Assembly: GCA_003952965.2 (NCBI GenBank)
Contig: CM025855.1
Coordinates: 28,526,824-28,590,823, forward strand
Source of the DNA: Morella rubra
Taxonomy: Eukaryota; Streptophyta; Magnoliopsida; Fagales; Myricaceae
Direction: 5' to 3'
DNA length: 64,000 bases
Shown here: positions 33,633 to 45,755 of the stretch, in pieces
Layout: each line of letters opens with the position of its first letter
How positions within the stretch are numbered: position 1 is the stretch's first letter
Made by a program: the position numbers and the translations under genes
Notes under the pieces: model-generated
The model's database searches: none
What the model saw: only the letters and a program-made list of their open reading frames with translations
Told to the model about the DNA's origin: nothing

Positions 33633-34208
33633 CTAGCAGTTGTGCTTCAAACCCAAACCATGCTTGCCACGCACACAACCAGGTCTCACAAACAAATATG
33701 GCGACCTCTTGGAGTTATACATCTTCGGAAACGCCCTTTTCCCCAATTTCCTCATCCTCTGCCTACCGATCTTGTCGCTCACACTCCACGGCACGAGCTC
33801 GTCATCTAAGTCGTACCTATCATCCCCATCATCGTCTTGTTCCTCAACATGCCCTCCATAATCATACCCATAACCATATCCGTAACCGTAACAGCCACCA
33901 TCGTATTTCACATCCACATCATCATGATGAGGATCTACACGATGCGTTTCCATTTCGTCATTCATTAAACAGATAGGCGAGGAAATCTCAGAACCCAAGG
34001 AACCAACCCCATTTCCGATGCTATCTTGTTCGACTTCCTCCTCGTCTTCTTCTTGTTCCCCTTTTTCTGAGTCAGCATCACAAGCGTTCACCAATTCCCA
34101 GTGAGAGAGGCCCTGTTCTTCGACGTGGACGAAATCCAATTCTTCAATCAGTAGGAATTCCACGGATGGCGATGAGGACGTGGATGATGCGCTAGAGTTC
34201 TTCGCCAT
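33633..34208 (-). CDS. Intronless conserved plant-type protein of unknown function (acidic, GY-rich)
   Basis: A single 191-aa frame starts at the ATG at 34208 (MAKNSS) and stops at 33633. The N-terminus is Ser-rich, then comes a hydrophobic/acidic segment with EELDFVHVEEQGLSHWELV, then a long Glu/Asp-rich stretch. A tyrosine-glycine repeat (GYGYGYGYDYGG) lies near the middle. The C-terminal ~45 residues are strongly basic: RQRMRKLGKR, then SKRSPYLFVRPGC, then KHGLGLKHN. That tail is the part most likely to be conserved and could bind nucleic acid or ribosomes, but this is only inference. No signal peptide or membrane segment is seen. A TATA-like TTATATAAA at about 34320-34328, some 110 bases upstream, supports a real gene. 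I do not recognise a named family. Confidence 0.75.
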   Translation of the reverse strand: MAKNSSASSTSSSPSVEFLLIEELDFVHVEEQGLSHWELVNACDADSEKGEQEEDEEEVEQDSIGNGVGSLGSEISSPICLMNDEMETHRVDPHHDDVDVKYDGGCYGYGYGYGYDYGGHVEEQDDDGDDRYDLDDELVPWSVSDKIGRQRMRKLGKRAFPKMYNSKRSPYLFVRPGCVRGKHGLGLKHNC

Positions 34209-34318
34209 TTTCACTGTCCCTACTCTTTCTTTTCACTTTTCCTTTTTTGTATGATTTTTCCTTGCGTCTGCTGGGACCAAATGTTTTTGTGGCCTATTCT
34301 TTTCAGCCTAGCTGTGTC

Positions 34319-34328
34319 TTTATATAAA
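34319..34328 (-). promoter_or_regulatory. TATA box of the unknown acidic-protein gene
   Basis: TTTATATAA in the minus sense lies about 110 bases before the ATG at 34208, a plausible TATA position with an ~80-base leader. Confidence 0.5.
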
Positions 34329-35954
34329 TCTGGCTTCAGACTTCCCGAGCACGTAATGACTGATGTGTCACTGCCACAGAATGAGAGGGGTACGTGTTCT
34401 CCACGAATGGTGAGTTGCCGCGAGTCTTCCATCAATGAGTCAGTGACCGTCCCGATCGCATTTTTGGGAAATGTCGTATGTCACTTTAGGGAGTCGTTTT
34501 TAGGCGTCCGCCGACGTATTGTTTTGAAGGAGTCATCTTTTCACTCTGCGCTGATAAGTAAAAGCTACGATAATTTTCATCTTTTTTTTATTTTCAGCAG
34601 AAGGGCTCCCATGATTGTTGTTTCTCTCACATAATAACTTCAGGGAAAATATTTCTACGTACAAATTTACGACATTGTTCTTACGTGCGTTGTGCAAGCA
34701 TATCCCGCCTATTTATAACGTTGCCTCCTAAAAAATGCAATTAGGACCAAGAGACTAGTGAGCCATTGCAGCCATCCTCCAAAAGTTCGATCGTACAGTG
34801 TGAAGCCCATAGGCGAACGAAAATTGTCACCGAAATTAATGCATTGGGGTGGACTGGATTAGAAAGAAGCCTCAAGTGTATCATAATCGGTGCTAACTTA
34901 TGAAGAGAATCACGAGACCAATCCTTTTTTCCATATTTTTTTCCTGATTTTCTTTTGGAAGGATATGAGGCTAAAAATGAGACACCCAGAACAGCAATTG
35001 AGAGGGAAAAAAACCATACAAAATCATCAATTGCTAACAATACCCTTACAGTCGTTCCACTAGATTCCTTCAAAACTTGAGAAAACAAATCCAGAAAGAG
35101 ATGACCTATAATAGCTGTAAAAGATAACACCATAGGATGAATTTATTTCTTTTTCCAAACATTTCTTTCAGTCAGCAGAAGCCTGATCCCATGCCTTGTG
35201 GACAATTGCATCAGCTAAACAAGCACTGCACCAAAGACTGCAAAATAAGAACACTGGCTAATTGTGGAAGGTTGGGGGGGGGGGGACAAAATAATCTGAA
35301 GACTATTATCATACAGCTTACAGTCGACAATGGACAGATCCGAATGAGCAGAGGTGATTGATATGCATCTTTTTATTGAAGCAAAAAAAAAAAAAAACAT
35401 GTTTCCAATATAATCAATTAGCCTAAAACCATATAGCGGTTTCCAAACTACTAGAATAGATGGTTGACAATCTGCTAGAATAGATGGTTGACAATGGACA
35501 AGGAATTCCAAGCTTTTGACTCAACTCATAATCTAAGGGATGTAAGCTCAATCCAAATACCATAGTCATCTCAGACTCGTTGTTGACTTATAGCGATAAA
35601 ATAAGAAGTCTAGAGCTGTCAGGTGCATAAGTAAACAACACACCAAACAAGCCTTCATAAGCCAGATATGTTCGCCTAAAATTATAACTAGTTGGCACTG
35701 ATACGTTCCTGGGAGCCAAATAACAGCAACACGTAAATGACTCAACTATCATATTCAATAAACTATGAAAAGGAGAACAAAAGGAAGAAAGACCTAATGA
35801 GAGAGAACAACAACCAATTCATTAGGAATTTAACTCTTTCTTTAACATTTCTTACCTTTACCTCCAGATATGAATCAGCCGACATGGTCTCTTCTGCTGC
35901 CAAAAAGATGGCGGAAAAATAGATCATAAAAATGTTCCTGCTCTAGCACCTTGA
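34329..35954. other. Intergenic region with one weak open frame and a 24-bp direct repeat
   Basis: This lies between the acidic-protein gene promoter and the coatomer 3' end. A 130-codon minus-strand frame at 34741-35133 contains one hydrophobic segment (WFFSLSIAVLGVSFLA) followed by a basic KRKSGKKYGKKD stretch. I do not recognise it; it could be chance, a relic or a 3' exon of something undetected. A 24-base-period direct repeat lies at 35451-35495, and a run of about 13 G at about 35274-35286. Confidence 0.3.
35451..35495. repeat. 24-bp period direct repeat, two copies
   Basis: CTAGAATAGATGGTTGACAA recurs at 35451 and 35475, identical over at least 21 bases. It lies in intergenic DNA just downstream of the coatomer gene. 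Confidence 0.85.
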
Positions 35955-38900
35955 TCATCGTATCTGCGAAGGAGAACATAACAACCCAGAAGCATCTGCT
36001 CCAACAACTGCAAGATCACAAACAGTACAGACCTGCCCTTCCTGGCCCGGCACAAACCGGGAACTACAATAGGGGCAAGAGACATCCTTCTGCCCTCGGT
36101 AAATTGGCACATATGTAGCCCCACAAATCACAAATGGGTTTCTGAAATCATAGTTCAACTCCGCAGCATCTGTCATATTCCTCTCGGCAGCCTGTAGCAC
36201 TTGCCTGGCTGTCTTTGCCTGGTTCTCAATGGGGTTGGTCTCAAGAAGTCGCCTAGCAAAGTTACCTGCCGTGGCAAGATTCCTTGCTTTGTAGCAAACA
36301 GTCATCGCATTAAGCAAGGCAAGCCTTAAGTGAGGCATTTGAAGGTTGCAGTGAGTGAAATAGGCTGCAAGCTCTTGTTGACGTACTGGATCGTCTGCAA
36401 TTTCCCTCCTTCTGAGCTCCATTTTCAAACCTACAACGTACTCTTTCACTATAATGATCAACTCCTTGACTTCATCAACCTCCCTCCTCGACTCCACAAC
36501 AATAAGAGGTATAGTATGAAGAATGCTAGTAAAATGCCGAAGAGCCTCGGTGAATTTCCCAGCTGTCGTGGCCTTGTAACCTGCCTTAAGCTTCTCTTCC
36601 AACTGAGCGAAATTAAACACAAGTGCTGGTGGACCCCTCACATTTGGGCTGGCCGACTCATTCCATCCTCGTTCAACTGCCAACGATATCACTGGAGAAG
36701 ATGAAAATGCACGCAAATAGGTATGACTGCCCAAGAGAAGATCAAGAAACATGGGTCTCAATGGATCAAAGTTTCTTATTCCAAGTTGCCTGCTCAGTAA
36801 CCGCATTGCTGTATCAAAATTGCCAGCAGCTGCATGTTCAGCAGCAAGCGATGACCTCTGGGTCCAAATCTGGCTTACAGGCATGCCAGGAGTTGGGGCC
36901 ACGAAAACCGAAGAGTGAGCATTGACCAATGCCTTCGGAGTGTCTGCTTCAGGAGGTAGCTCCAAATCTTCAAGGTCCCATCCTCCCTCTTCCTCATTCT
37001 CTTCAGCCACTTCACCATCCTCCAAAATTGCTGTAACATCCCCATTTTGCAAGCCATCAACATCGACCATCTCCAGCTCCTCACCCCAATCACCATCGGC
37101 AGCCTCATCCTCTTCATCTGCAGCTCCCCGGCCAATATTATCCAGCCCACCTTCGAATATGCCTTTCATGACTCTTAGAAGGGGCCAATCACCACTGCAC
37201 ATAATGGGAGCTGGGGGCATCAGGAGGGAGGCTGCTTGCCCCTCCAGCAAAGAAGGAACATTATCTCCCAACTCAACTGCTAGACGTTCAGCAACATCCT
37301 GCAGGCCATGGACTGCAGCTGTGATGTAAGCAAGAGGCAAGTGACCAACATTCTCCAAGATCTTAACACGTTCTCGGACATCACCCAAATATAGAGCATT
37401 ATGAAACTGACCCATGACATCATTCTTAACTTCAGCAATTTTCAGCATCTTGGACAGCTTTTCGTTATTACCAGTAATAAGATAAAGAAAAGACAATCTC
37501 TCGAAATTTTTGGTCCTCTGGTAGGCATATTCAACAATACCTGCATTGCCCTGGCGAAGAGCCTCGACCCCCAATCTATACCAGTAGTCTTTCTCATCAA
37601 TTGCCGTTGCTGATGCAACCGCAATTTGGATGTTCCCACTCTCTATAGCCAAATTGAACCTAGTTCTCTCATCTTTGACAAAGTGGAGAGCTACTTCAGG
37701 GAAACCCTTCTGTTGCAGATAAGCAATCACAGCCTCCCCGCAAAGTTGTGAGTTCCTTATCATGCTCATAACATGGTCATATCTCTTCTTCAGAAGGGAC
37801 AGCTTGAAAATATATTCTGTGGCATCAATAACAATAGACCTGTTTTTTCCATCACGATCCAAGCAAAAGATAGTATTCCCAGAAACCTTTGTCATGTATA
37901 TTGGGACATCAAGAGTCCTGATTATCCCACTATCTCCGTTTGGAAGGCAGTATTTAATGTGATTTAGAGTTGTGTAAATGAAAACACCATTATCGTCCCA
38001 GGCACCACTCTTTACACGAATTGTCTCATGAAGAGTGCACTGGTGAACGAGCTTCTTGCTAGCAATGATAATGGCATGCTTGCTGAGTAAAGCAACAGTC
38101 TCCATGTCATGAGACCAAACAACATACTTGATGAACGGGGTTTGAAGATCACCAAGAACAATCCTCTGCTGGAGATCAAATATAACAACTCTATCCTCAG
38201 ATCTACAAAGCAAGTTACCTGTTCCAGCATAAAATATGGCATCTGCAGCAATGGGGAGGCCACTCTTTTTAACAACCTCATTTTTAAGATTCTTGACTAA
38301 GGCTTGATTGTTGCTCTTGTCAAGCACAGCAAACCTATTCCGAGCCACAAAGACGGCTGATCCTCCAACACCTCTCTTTGCATCTTGCAGACTGTCACCC
38401 CTGGCAATGCTATCTTTGGGTATGAAATACAACTCATAAGATCCCCCTTCAACATCTGAGCAGATAAGAACAGCATTTTCGGTAGGACTGTAAGAAAGAG
38501 TCCTTGGACTTTGATTCAAGCTAGTGGAACCAGGCCGTCGAATTGGAATCACTTGTGTGTCTCTTTGAGTTGAAAACTCATAGAATCGCAAAAAGCGATC
38601 TTTGGTATAGAACAGAGAATCACCACTCACTGCAAAGGCAGGCCGTTCTCTCTCCAACTTGAATACAATCATACCACTGTCATGACCAGCTGCCAACAGA
38701 TTCATCTCAGGGTGAGATGCAAGGATCCAGAATCGATCATGCTCGCGACGGAATGTTTGAACTCCAGTTCTCTTTGTTACATCCCACACACGTATACTTT
38801 TGTCCTCTGAGTTGGATACAATAATGTCCTGTTTGGCATGGAACATAACACATGAAACATTATTCATGTGCCCCCTCAATGTATCCACCTCCCAAGCCTT

Positions 38901-41900
38901 CGTATCTGAAAACCAAACGAGCAATTACCTTATAGAATTTAGACAGAAATAATATGGTACAATGTTAAAGGATCATGTAGGAGTTTCCGTTTCTTTCTCA
39001 GACACAAGAAGCTTCCCATTTTCAGTTACCCAAATGGAGCAGAAACATGGCTGTCTCAATAGCAGATCACCTAACATGCAATTGCAAACTCAGGGAGGAT
39101 AAAAGGTTCTGGAGTCTGTTCTATAACTCCAATCACTATACTGCAATCACCGAACAGCGAGCCAACACGTTTAACCAACCTTGGCCTCAACTACTTGTCA
39201 ATTTCGAAAAAATAAAAAATAGTAATAATAAAAACTAAGTAAGCTAACATATGAATAATATATTCAAAGGTAAGGAAAGGAAGGTATTACCATTCATCCG
39301 CCATAATTTCACCTGGCGATCATCAGCTCCTGACACAATCAGAGGCAGGGTGGGATGAAAAGAAGCCCAGTTGACCCCACGGTCATGACCCTCCAAGACA
39401 TATTTAACAACAGCATCAACACCGCCAAAAAGATCCGTGTTCATCTGACTCAGCCGCAAGATGTCATCAGCAGGGGAAACTGTCTTCTTTCTGAGGGCAC
39501 CAATATCCCAAACACGGACAGTCTGATCTAGGGAGGCTGACACAACAAGGTCTTCTTTCAGGTGGAATGAGGCGCACATAACATAGTGATTGTGGCCCGT
39601 CAACACAGATATACAAGTGCGTGATTGCCAATTCCAAATACGAATAGTTTGATCATCACTGGCACTCACAATCCACGGGTACTCATGGTGAAACTGAACT
39701 GTACGAATATAATCCAGATGTCCAAGAAGAGTGAAGAGACACCTGTGCAGCTTGTAGTTCCACACTTTGATCTTGTAATCATCCCCTGAAAAAAGCAAAT
39801 AGCTTCATTAGTGCAACTGCATTTGAAATACTCTGAAGTAACTTTACAAGTACATGTACTGCACCAGAAGACCATCTCCTAGAACTAACTAGATCAATGC
39901 ATGAAGAGCCCTTCTCCCATGTAGTAACAATGGCAGAAACTAAAACACATTGTTTGTCATTCAGTTTCTGTTTTTAGTTACCAAAATTTCTTAACTAGAG
40001 AATCAAATCAACATTAAATCAGAAATTTAATTCAGATCTGAAGGTTCTTGACCAGCGCAACAATACAAGAATATACTAAAGTACGTTCAAACTACCAGGC
40101 TGTAAAGTATGGGATCAATATAATAATAGAATAAAGTCATCATTGGACTTTATAAGTCTTCAGAAAACCACATACACCCTGTTAGGCTGCTCATGAAAGA
40201 TAACAAAATTGCATACACCCTGTATGCATATAGTCTCGTTTCTATAAGCCAATTGTGTTACAAGATTATCCATCATTTTGGACTTCAAAAAAATCCTGTA
40301 ATCAACTGGTTCCAATACCATAACAAAACCATTTGGAGTTTTTGAAGCACGTGTTTTATACTATATTGAAACTTGAAGAGCAAATAGCATAAGAAGCATT
40401 TTGATATAAGAGTACAGAAAAGATTTGAATCTTGATGAGTCACTCGGCTCAGAATAAGTGAAATATTCCTTGCATCCCACAATAGATGGTGTACTTTCCT
40501 TTTATGGTCTCGTAGTAGATGAAAGTTTTAACAAAATAAAGAATTTCTCCACATCTAAATTTGAGCCTACCTTCTGTGAATTTGAACACAACATTTACCA
40601 AATTGGAACTCACTCTTCTTAGACCATCAAAAGCCATTTTAGCAAGAGTGTTTGAATCATCTTATTGAGAGAAAAAAAGGCAAGAGTGTTTGTTTCAGTA
40701 ACATACATGTCACTTGTAAACTTCCATCTCCAATAAGACACAAAACATAACCTCTATTACTCATTAGATTGGAGTCATCTTTCTATTTTACTGAAATTCC
40801 CCTATTAGATAACTGACATGAAAAGTAAAAACAGCAGTAGGGAGGCTAACAGGGTAAATCCAAGCTCAATCAAAACACTTTTCTCCATCAGTTACAACTA
40901 CCCGTCCAATATAAAACTCGGCCCAACTAAAAATAGCACATATTACAAACAATCATACATGGTACTTTTTAACAGTTCAGATCTGTTGTTGCACAATAGT
41001 GATGACTGCACATAAGATATCATAAAAAACAAAGGCTTCGGAAGGTTTGATATACGTAATGTTCTCATCCTAACTTCTCTAGAATTCATAGTTGTCATCC
41101 TTTCTTTTCTTGCTTTTGCAATTTAAAATTCTGGAGTATGGTGGACACTACAATCTATTGATATTTGCAAATCTCTTTCATTTTCCCTCGGAATTTTACT
41201 CACTGCCTCAAATATATAACGCAAAACTTGAATATTCTTCAGCAACTGGTTTGCATTTAGAATTCTTAAGGTCATGACGTTTCCATTTAGAATTTTACTA
41301 TCTTTAAGATCATTTAATTTAGTTATGCTATGTATACACATCTTTAATAGCATAACGTTTCCATTTAATGCGTTTTCTAGACTGACAGACAAAATATACG
41401 TATTGTTTTTATTTAACTTATCTCTATCACATCTAAGAAAAAAAAAATATCTCTATCACGTAATGAAGCCTATATTCTGTTGTGGATGGCAGGCAGGTCT
41501 CTATTATACCTTGCTAATCACAATTCTATCCAATGAAAAACCCCTTCATTCAAAAATCTCAAACCCAAACCTCTGAATTCTAACTGTCATTTCCGTTTAA
41601 GTTTATACAATTCTCCTTCAACACCTAACAGGGCATACTAGCCTAGATCTACACAAATTCAACTATAACGAACCAAAGCAACACAACGTCGTACTCTCAA
41701 CTTACGGAGAATACCCAGTCTTAATCTAGGAATCAATCAACAGTTACTGGTATATCAATAAGATTTGCCATTGCATATCAAATCTAAACCAAAGGCAGCT
41801 GCAGTTTGTTACCTCCAGACACGAACAGTGGTTGAGATTTATGGAAATGAACGCCACGAACAGGCCCATCATGCTCGTCAAACCTATCAATCAGAGTCCC

Positions 41901-42020
41901 CATCCGGTAGTCCCATAGCTGGATCACACCGCTGTGGAGACTTGCGAGGACCCATGGCCTCTTGCTGTGGAAACTCAATCCCTTCACTCTATTACTCTTC
42001 GTCTCGAACTTCGTCAACAT
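35955..42020 (-). CDS. COPA: Coatomer subunit alpha (alpha-COP)
   Basis: Three coding exons, 42020-41813, 39785-39291 and 38905-35955, join in phase to 1217 aa, matching plant alpha-COP (about 1216). The start at [11 protein letters not shown] matches the family; upstream ATGs were not chosen. Residues 1 to about 300 form the N-terminal WD40 propeller (repeats ending in [32 protein letters not shown] and EDKSIRVW). It binds dilysine KKXX cargo signals. A second propeller and an alpha-solenoid follow. An acidic linker ([17 protein letters not shown]) leads to the C-terminal domain that binds epsilon-COP, ending with zinc-ligand-like CPYC and CTVC pairs. Alpha-COP is the scaffold of the COPI coat driving Golgi-to-ER and intra-Golgi retrograde traffic. 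Almost 81% of the protein is in the last exon. Nothing is broken. Confidence 0.97.
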
Positions 42021-42540
42021 CTTCTTCAATCACTGTCGCCAACCGAATCGCATGAAAACCTACACTGTTCCTGCGACGATAGTTCCCAGCGCAAAACATA
42101 CACCAGATCAAATCGAATACAAAATTCATTGTAAAATCCGTAGCACGTTTACGCAATCGTGCCGAAAGGTTGTGTGATTGCCAAGAAACCATAGGAAAAG
42201 TGAAATCCTAGGAGTTGGATTTTAAGCCGTAAGATTCAAAATCTTCGTGGCCACCCCAAAATTTCACGGCAAACAAACAGAAAGCTAATTCACCATTTCG
42301 ATTTGAACATGAGATTCGAATGAAGGTACGAAAAAATACCTCAGATCTGATCAGTATGGGGAAGGATCAAGCAGAGCAGCATCCAGAATCACCGACACTA
42401 TCAGGTGCACACGCATAAATAGAAAGAAATTCGGACAACGAAACTTTGAGGCGGAGAGAGAGAGAGGGGTAGATCGGGTGTGTGAGAGAGAGAGAGCGAG
42501 AGCGAGCGATGTTTTCCCCCAGTTCTCTTTGCTGAGTGTG
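42021..42540 (-). promoter_or_regulatory. 5' leader of alpha-COP with probable leader intron
   Basis: Upstream of the ATG an acceptor-like GCGACAG ends at 42033 and a donor-like CTGAG followed by GTATTTTTTC lies at 42340. This suggests a leader exon from about 42340 outward, an intron of about 300 bases, and 12 leader bases before the ATG. The outer leader contains GA repeats at about 42455-42505. The exact transcription start is not known. Confidence 0.45.
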
Positions 42541-45500
42541 AGTTAATTTCACAACGGGGAAAATGCCAAAAGGAGATAATTTAACTAACTATGATGAGGG
42601 TACGGAAAAATCTGAAATATCCTGGTCAGCTGGTGTTAACAGTGTTGTTTGGTGGTACCGATAGCCGTTGGATCGGGATTCCGATTGTTGTGAACTTGTG
42701 ATCTTTGCGAAAGTGTCGTCGTTTCTTCATTTCTTAAGGCGGGGAGTGCCATCGTTGTTAGTCCCAGACTTCAATCTTAAGCAAGATTAAGGTAGATTTG
42801 GTAGAAGTCATTTTCACTTCTACCATGCCAAGAAAAAAAAAACATTTGACTTCTACCATGACAACCGAACAATTGCAAATTTGGTTAGTAAAGAATGTAG
42901 GATCCGAAGGCTTAGAAACAAAGAAGAATATAATCAGACAAAATTGCCCAAAAATTACAATATATGATCCTAATTTGAAAAAAAAAAAAAACGTATTTCA
43001 ACACGTCTACATGGTAACTATCATACAAAGATTCAAGATTTTGTATTAGGATCATCATGATTCCTCGAAACAACTTAACATTCGAGTTTTTAAAACACCA
43101 ATTCCATTATCTTTTAGATAAATTTACTTATCTAGACTTTTACACTATTCTTAATGATATCTCTAAAATTCTTTTAGAGATAAATATTCTTTATACCTTC
43201 TAATTAAGAATGTTTTGATACTTTACACTTCAAAACAATTATTATTTGTTGTAGTATTTTATTTATTTTTTGTCAATTTTAATAATAAGCTAGTTTTTAA
43301 CATGTAAAATGACAAATTTACTCTTGTAAGTTTTTTAAGGTAAAATTGTATTTTCAAAGGCTTGCTAATTTATTTACAGAAAATTGTATCAAATGGAAAA
43401 ATGTTTAAAATTAATAATTCATCTTGATAAAAAAAAAAATAGTAATTTGTAATATAAAGTATCAAGACCATCGTAATTGAAATATGCCAAGTGTATTTCT
43501 TTTTTTTTTTTACCTTAATGTAATTTTTCTCTAAAAACCATCTTATATATATATATATATATATTTGAACTATTTCTGGTTAAATTAATTACTTTCAAGT
43601 AGATTAAATACAATGTCTCCTAACAGGGATCACTTGGTTTCGTGGATTAATTAAGCCCTGAAGTAAAACTTTGTCCTTTTACTATGATAATTATCCTCAA
43701 TTCAGTTGTCTGTTTAAATAGGATTATTATATTTGAACCGATCGTATTGTACTATTGTGTAATAGAAATCATGTATGATATGCTGTGTCTAACTTGCGTT
43801 CGAACTTAAGTTCATCATCCTTAAAAGGGAGAAATTATTGAAAGCCCTAAAAACACTACGGTGGTGATAACTCTGCAGGAGGGGACGCCATAGAGGAGAA
43901 ATAGTTTTTTTTTCTTTCTTACATTTATTGGGATCTATAGAGTGTGGGTATTGGAATATTAATTTTCATATAGTTTTTTTTAATTAGTTATTCTAAATTA
44001 TTGTCATGTTTATTTGGGGATTAGGGCAAGCGGATGTTTTTATGATTCCTTTGTGGCGTTTTGAACATCAGTTATGTAAAATTTCACCCAGCAAGTCTAT
44101 AAAAATGTATGCCAAAAAATATATTCACAAAAATGTTTCTCGCCTGCTTTGTTTGTTTGGAATTTTTTATATTTTTTTAATTCTGACACTTCAAAATATT
44201 TATTCATGCCTCATATTTAAGACTAATAGAGTTTTATTTTTTTTTTTTGATGCTCGGTGTTCTCGTCGATTTTTTTCCTCGAAAGTCCCACCCATGCATT
44301 TATCACTTTCGGTTAAGCCGGTTTGAAGATCCGTTGACGCGTTATTTAACCCGGTCTGGGTGGTACTGTACATATAGTTTTGGCCATTTGCGAAATGTCT
44401 TGCCATGCGAGGGGTCCTGATTTGTAATTAGCGTCGACAGAACGATTTGACGACCAGTCGTTGGTTAGTAAACAAGCGTGAACGCTAATCAACCTTGTTG
44501 GTGGGGGCACCCGCTTGGAGGCAAAATATGGTCCATACGAACAAATAAATATGTTCTATCTGAGTAAGGCCAAAAAAGAGAAAAAAAAAAAAGAAAAAAA
44601 AAGAAGAATAAATTCGGGATAACAAAAAGACGTAATTCATGTCATATTATTTTTCTTATTCTTTCTTATAATTTTAAGCTAGAATATTCATGCTATTATA
44701 CGCAGAATGGAGGAGGAAAGGGTCTGGGATTTAATACTTCAAAAGCTCGGGGATAATGGGCTTGGCCCAGAATTCTACTAATAGCACGAACCATGGTCCA
44801 ACGTCAGTCTACTATATTTTGATCCGAATGCGATTCCTCTAATGGGCCCGTGTGATTCACTTTTTTGTTTTTCTTAGTGGGCCCGCTTCACTCACAGACG
44901 TTTGTTTTTTATATTACAATCGTGATTCGCGACCCGAGCCTATTTTTGGGAGGATCTTTTGTTACCCAAATCTAGAAAAGATTTTGCTAGACAAAGCGAG
45001 TATAGTCCATGAGCCACTAGGAAACAGTGAAAGCCTACTTCCCCAACAAGGCTGTCAAATTTAGGATATAGCAAATGGGTTCTTATGCCCTAACTTAGGG
45101 GTAATATAGTCGTTAAAAGAGTTTTGTTTTTGATAAATGATGGAACTGATTTCGTCAAATCCGATAACAAATTATAACAGCAAATTGAAGGTCAGTTATT
45201 TTACACTATGAATACCAAAAACATGTTTTTTTTTTACGAGTGTCCGAACTAGCTCACGTGTCTAGACTAATATTGAGACTTGTGTAGTCCCCTGTCTCAT
45301 GTAAATCGAGTAATTACCAAGCCAAAGATCCTGAGGTGGCCCCAAAGAGTTATAGCAACTATGATACTTTATAAAGAGAAATATTAAAACTTCACTGGAT
45401 GAGAAACTTCTCTTCAGCGTAGAATTTCTACCTCGTATAGCTAGCAAGTTTGAAAAGCATATCAGGTGTTGGATTTTGTATACATGGACCTAAATTGAGA

Positions 45501-45755
45501 TATTGCATACATACAGTGATACAAGTGACAATAACTGTAAATGCTACATGAATTGTGTTTCAACAGAAAGATACCCAGGTTATATTGAGTGGCGACCGTC
45601 TCATGTTGGAGTGGTTTTAACCAGCACTTCATATCCGCATCAAGACACAATTTCTCAACTTCTCTAAGATGTTCTTTTTCTTCGACCTGCAGGACTCATT
45701 TTGCGCAAATTTGATACCTCGTCATACACAATCATCTGCAAATCTTAGAGGGCAA
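42541..45755. other. Intergenic region between alpha-COP promoter and plastid-protein gene 3' end
   Basis: About 3.2 kb, very AT-rich, with A/T homopolymers (near 42832, 42978, 43500, 44238 and 44580) and an AT dinucleotide run at 43543-43564. A perfect hairpin (TCTCTAAAA / TTTTAGAGA) lies near 43159-43180. Short open frames such as 44006-44326 have no recognisable domain. No gene is supported. Confidence 0.5.

Noticed and set aside
36330-37329. + strand open frames within the alpha-COP gene
   Set aside because: Antisense shadows of the 2.95-kb alpha-COP exon; Ser-rich composition reflects the acidic linker on the other strand.
44006-44406. Open frames near a T-run in the 42-45 kb gap
   Set aside because: The T-run suggested a retroelement tail, but no LINE-like coding or matching end was seen.
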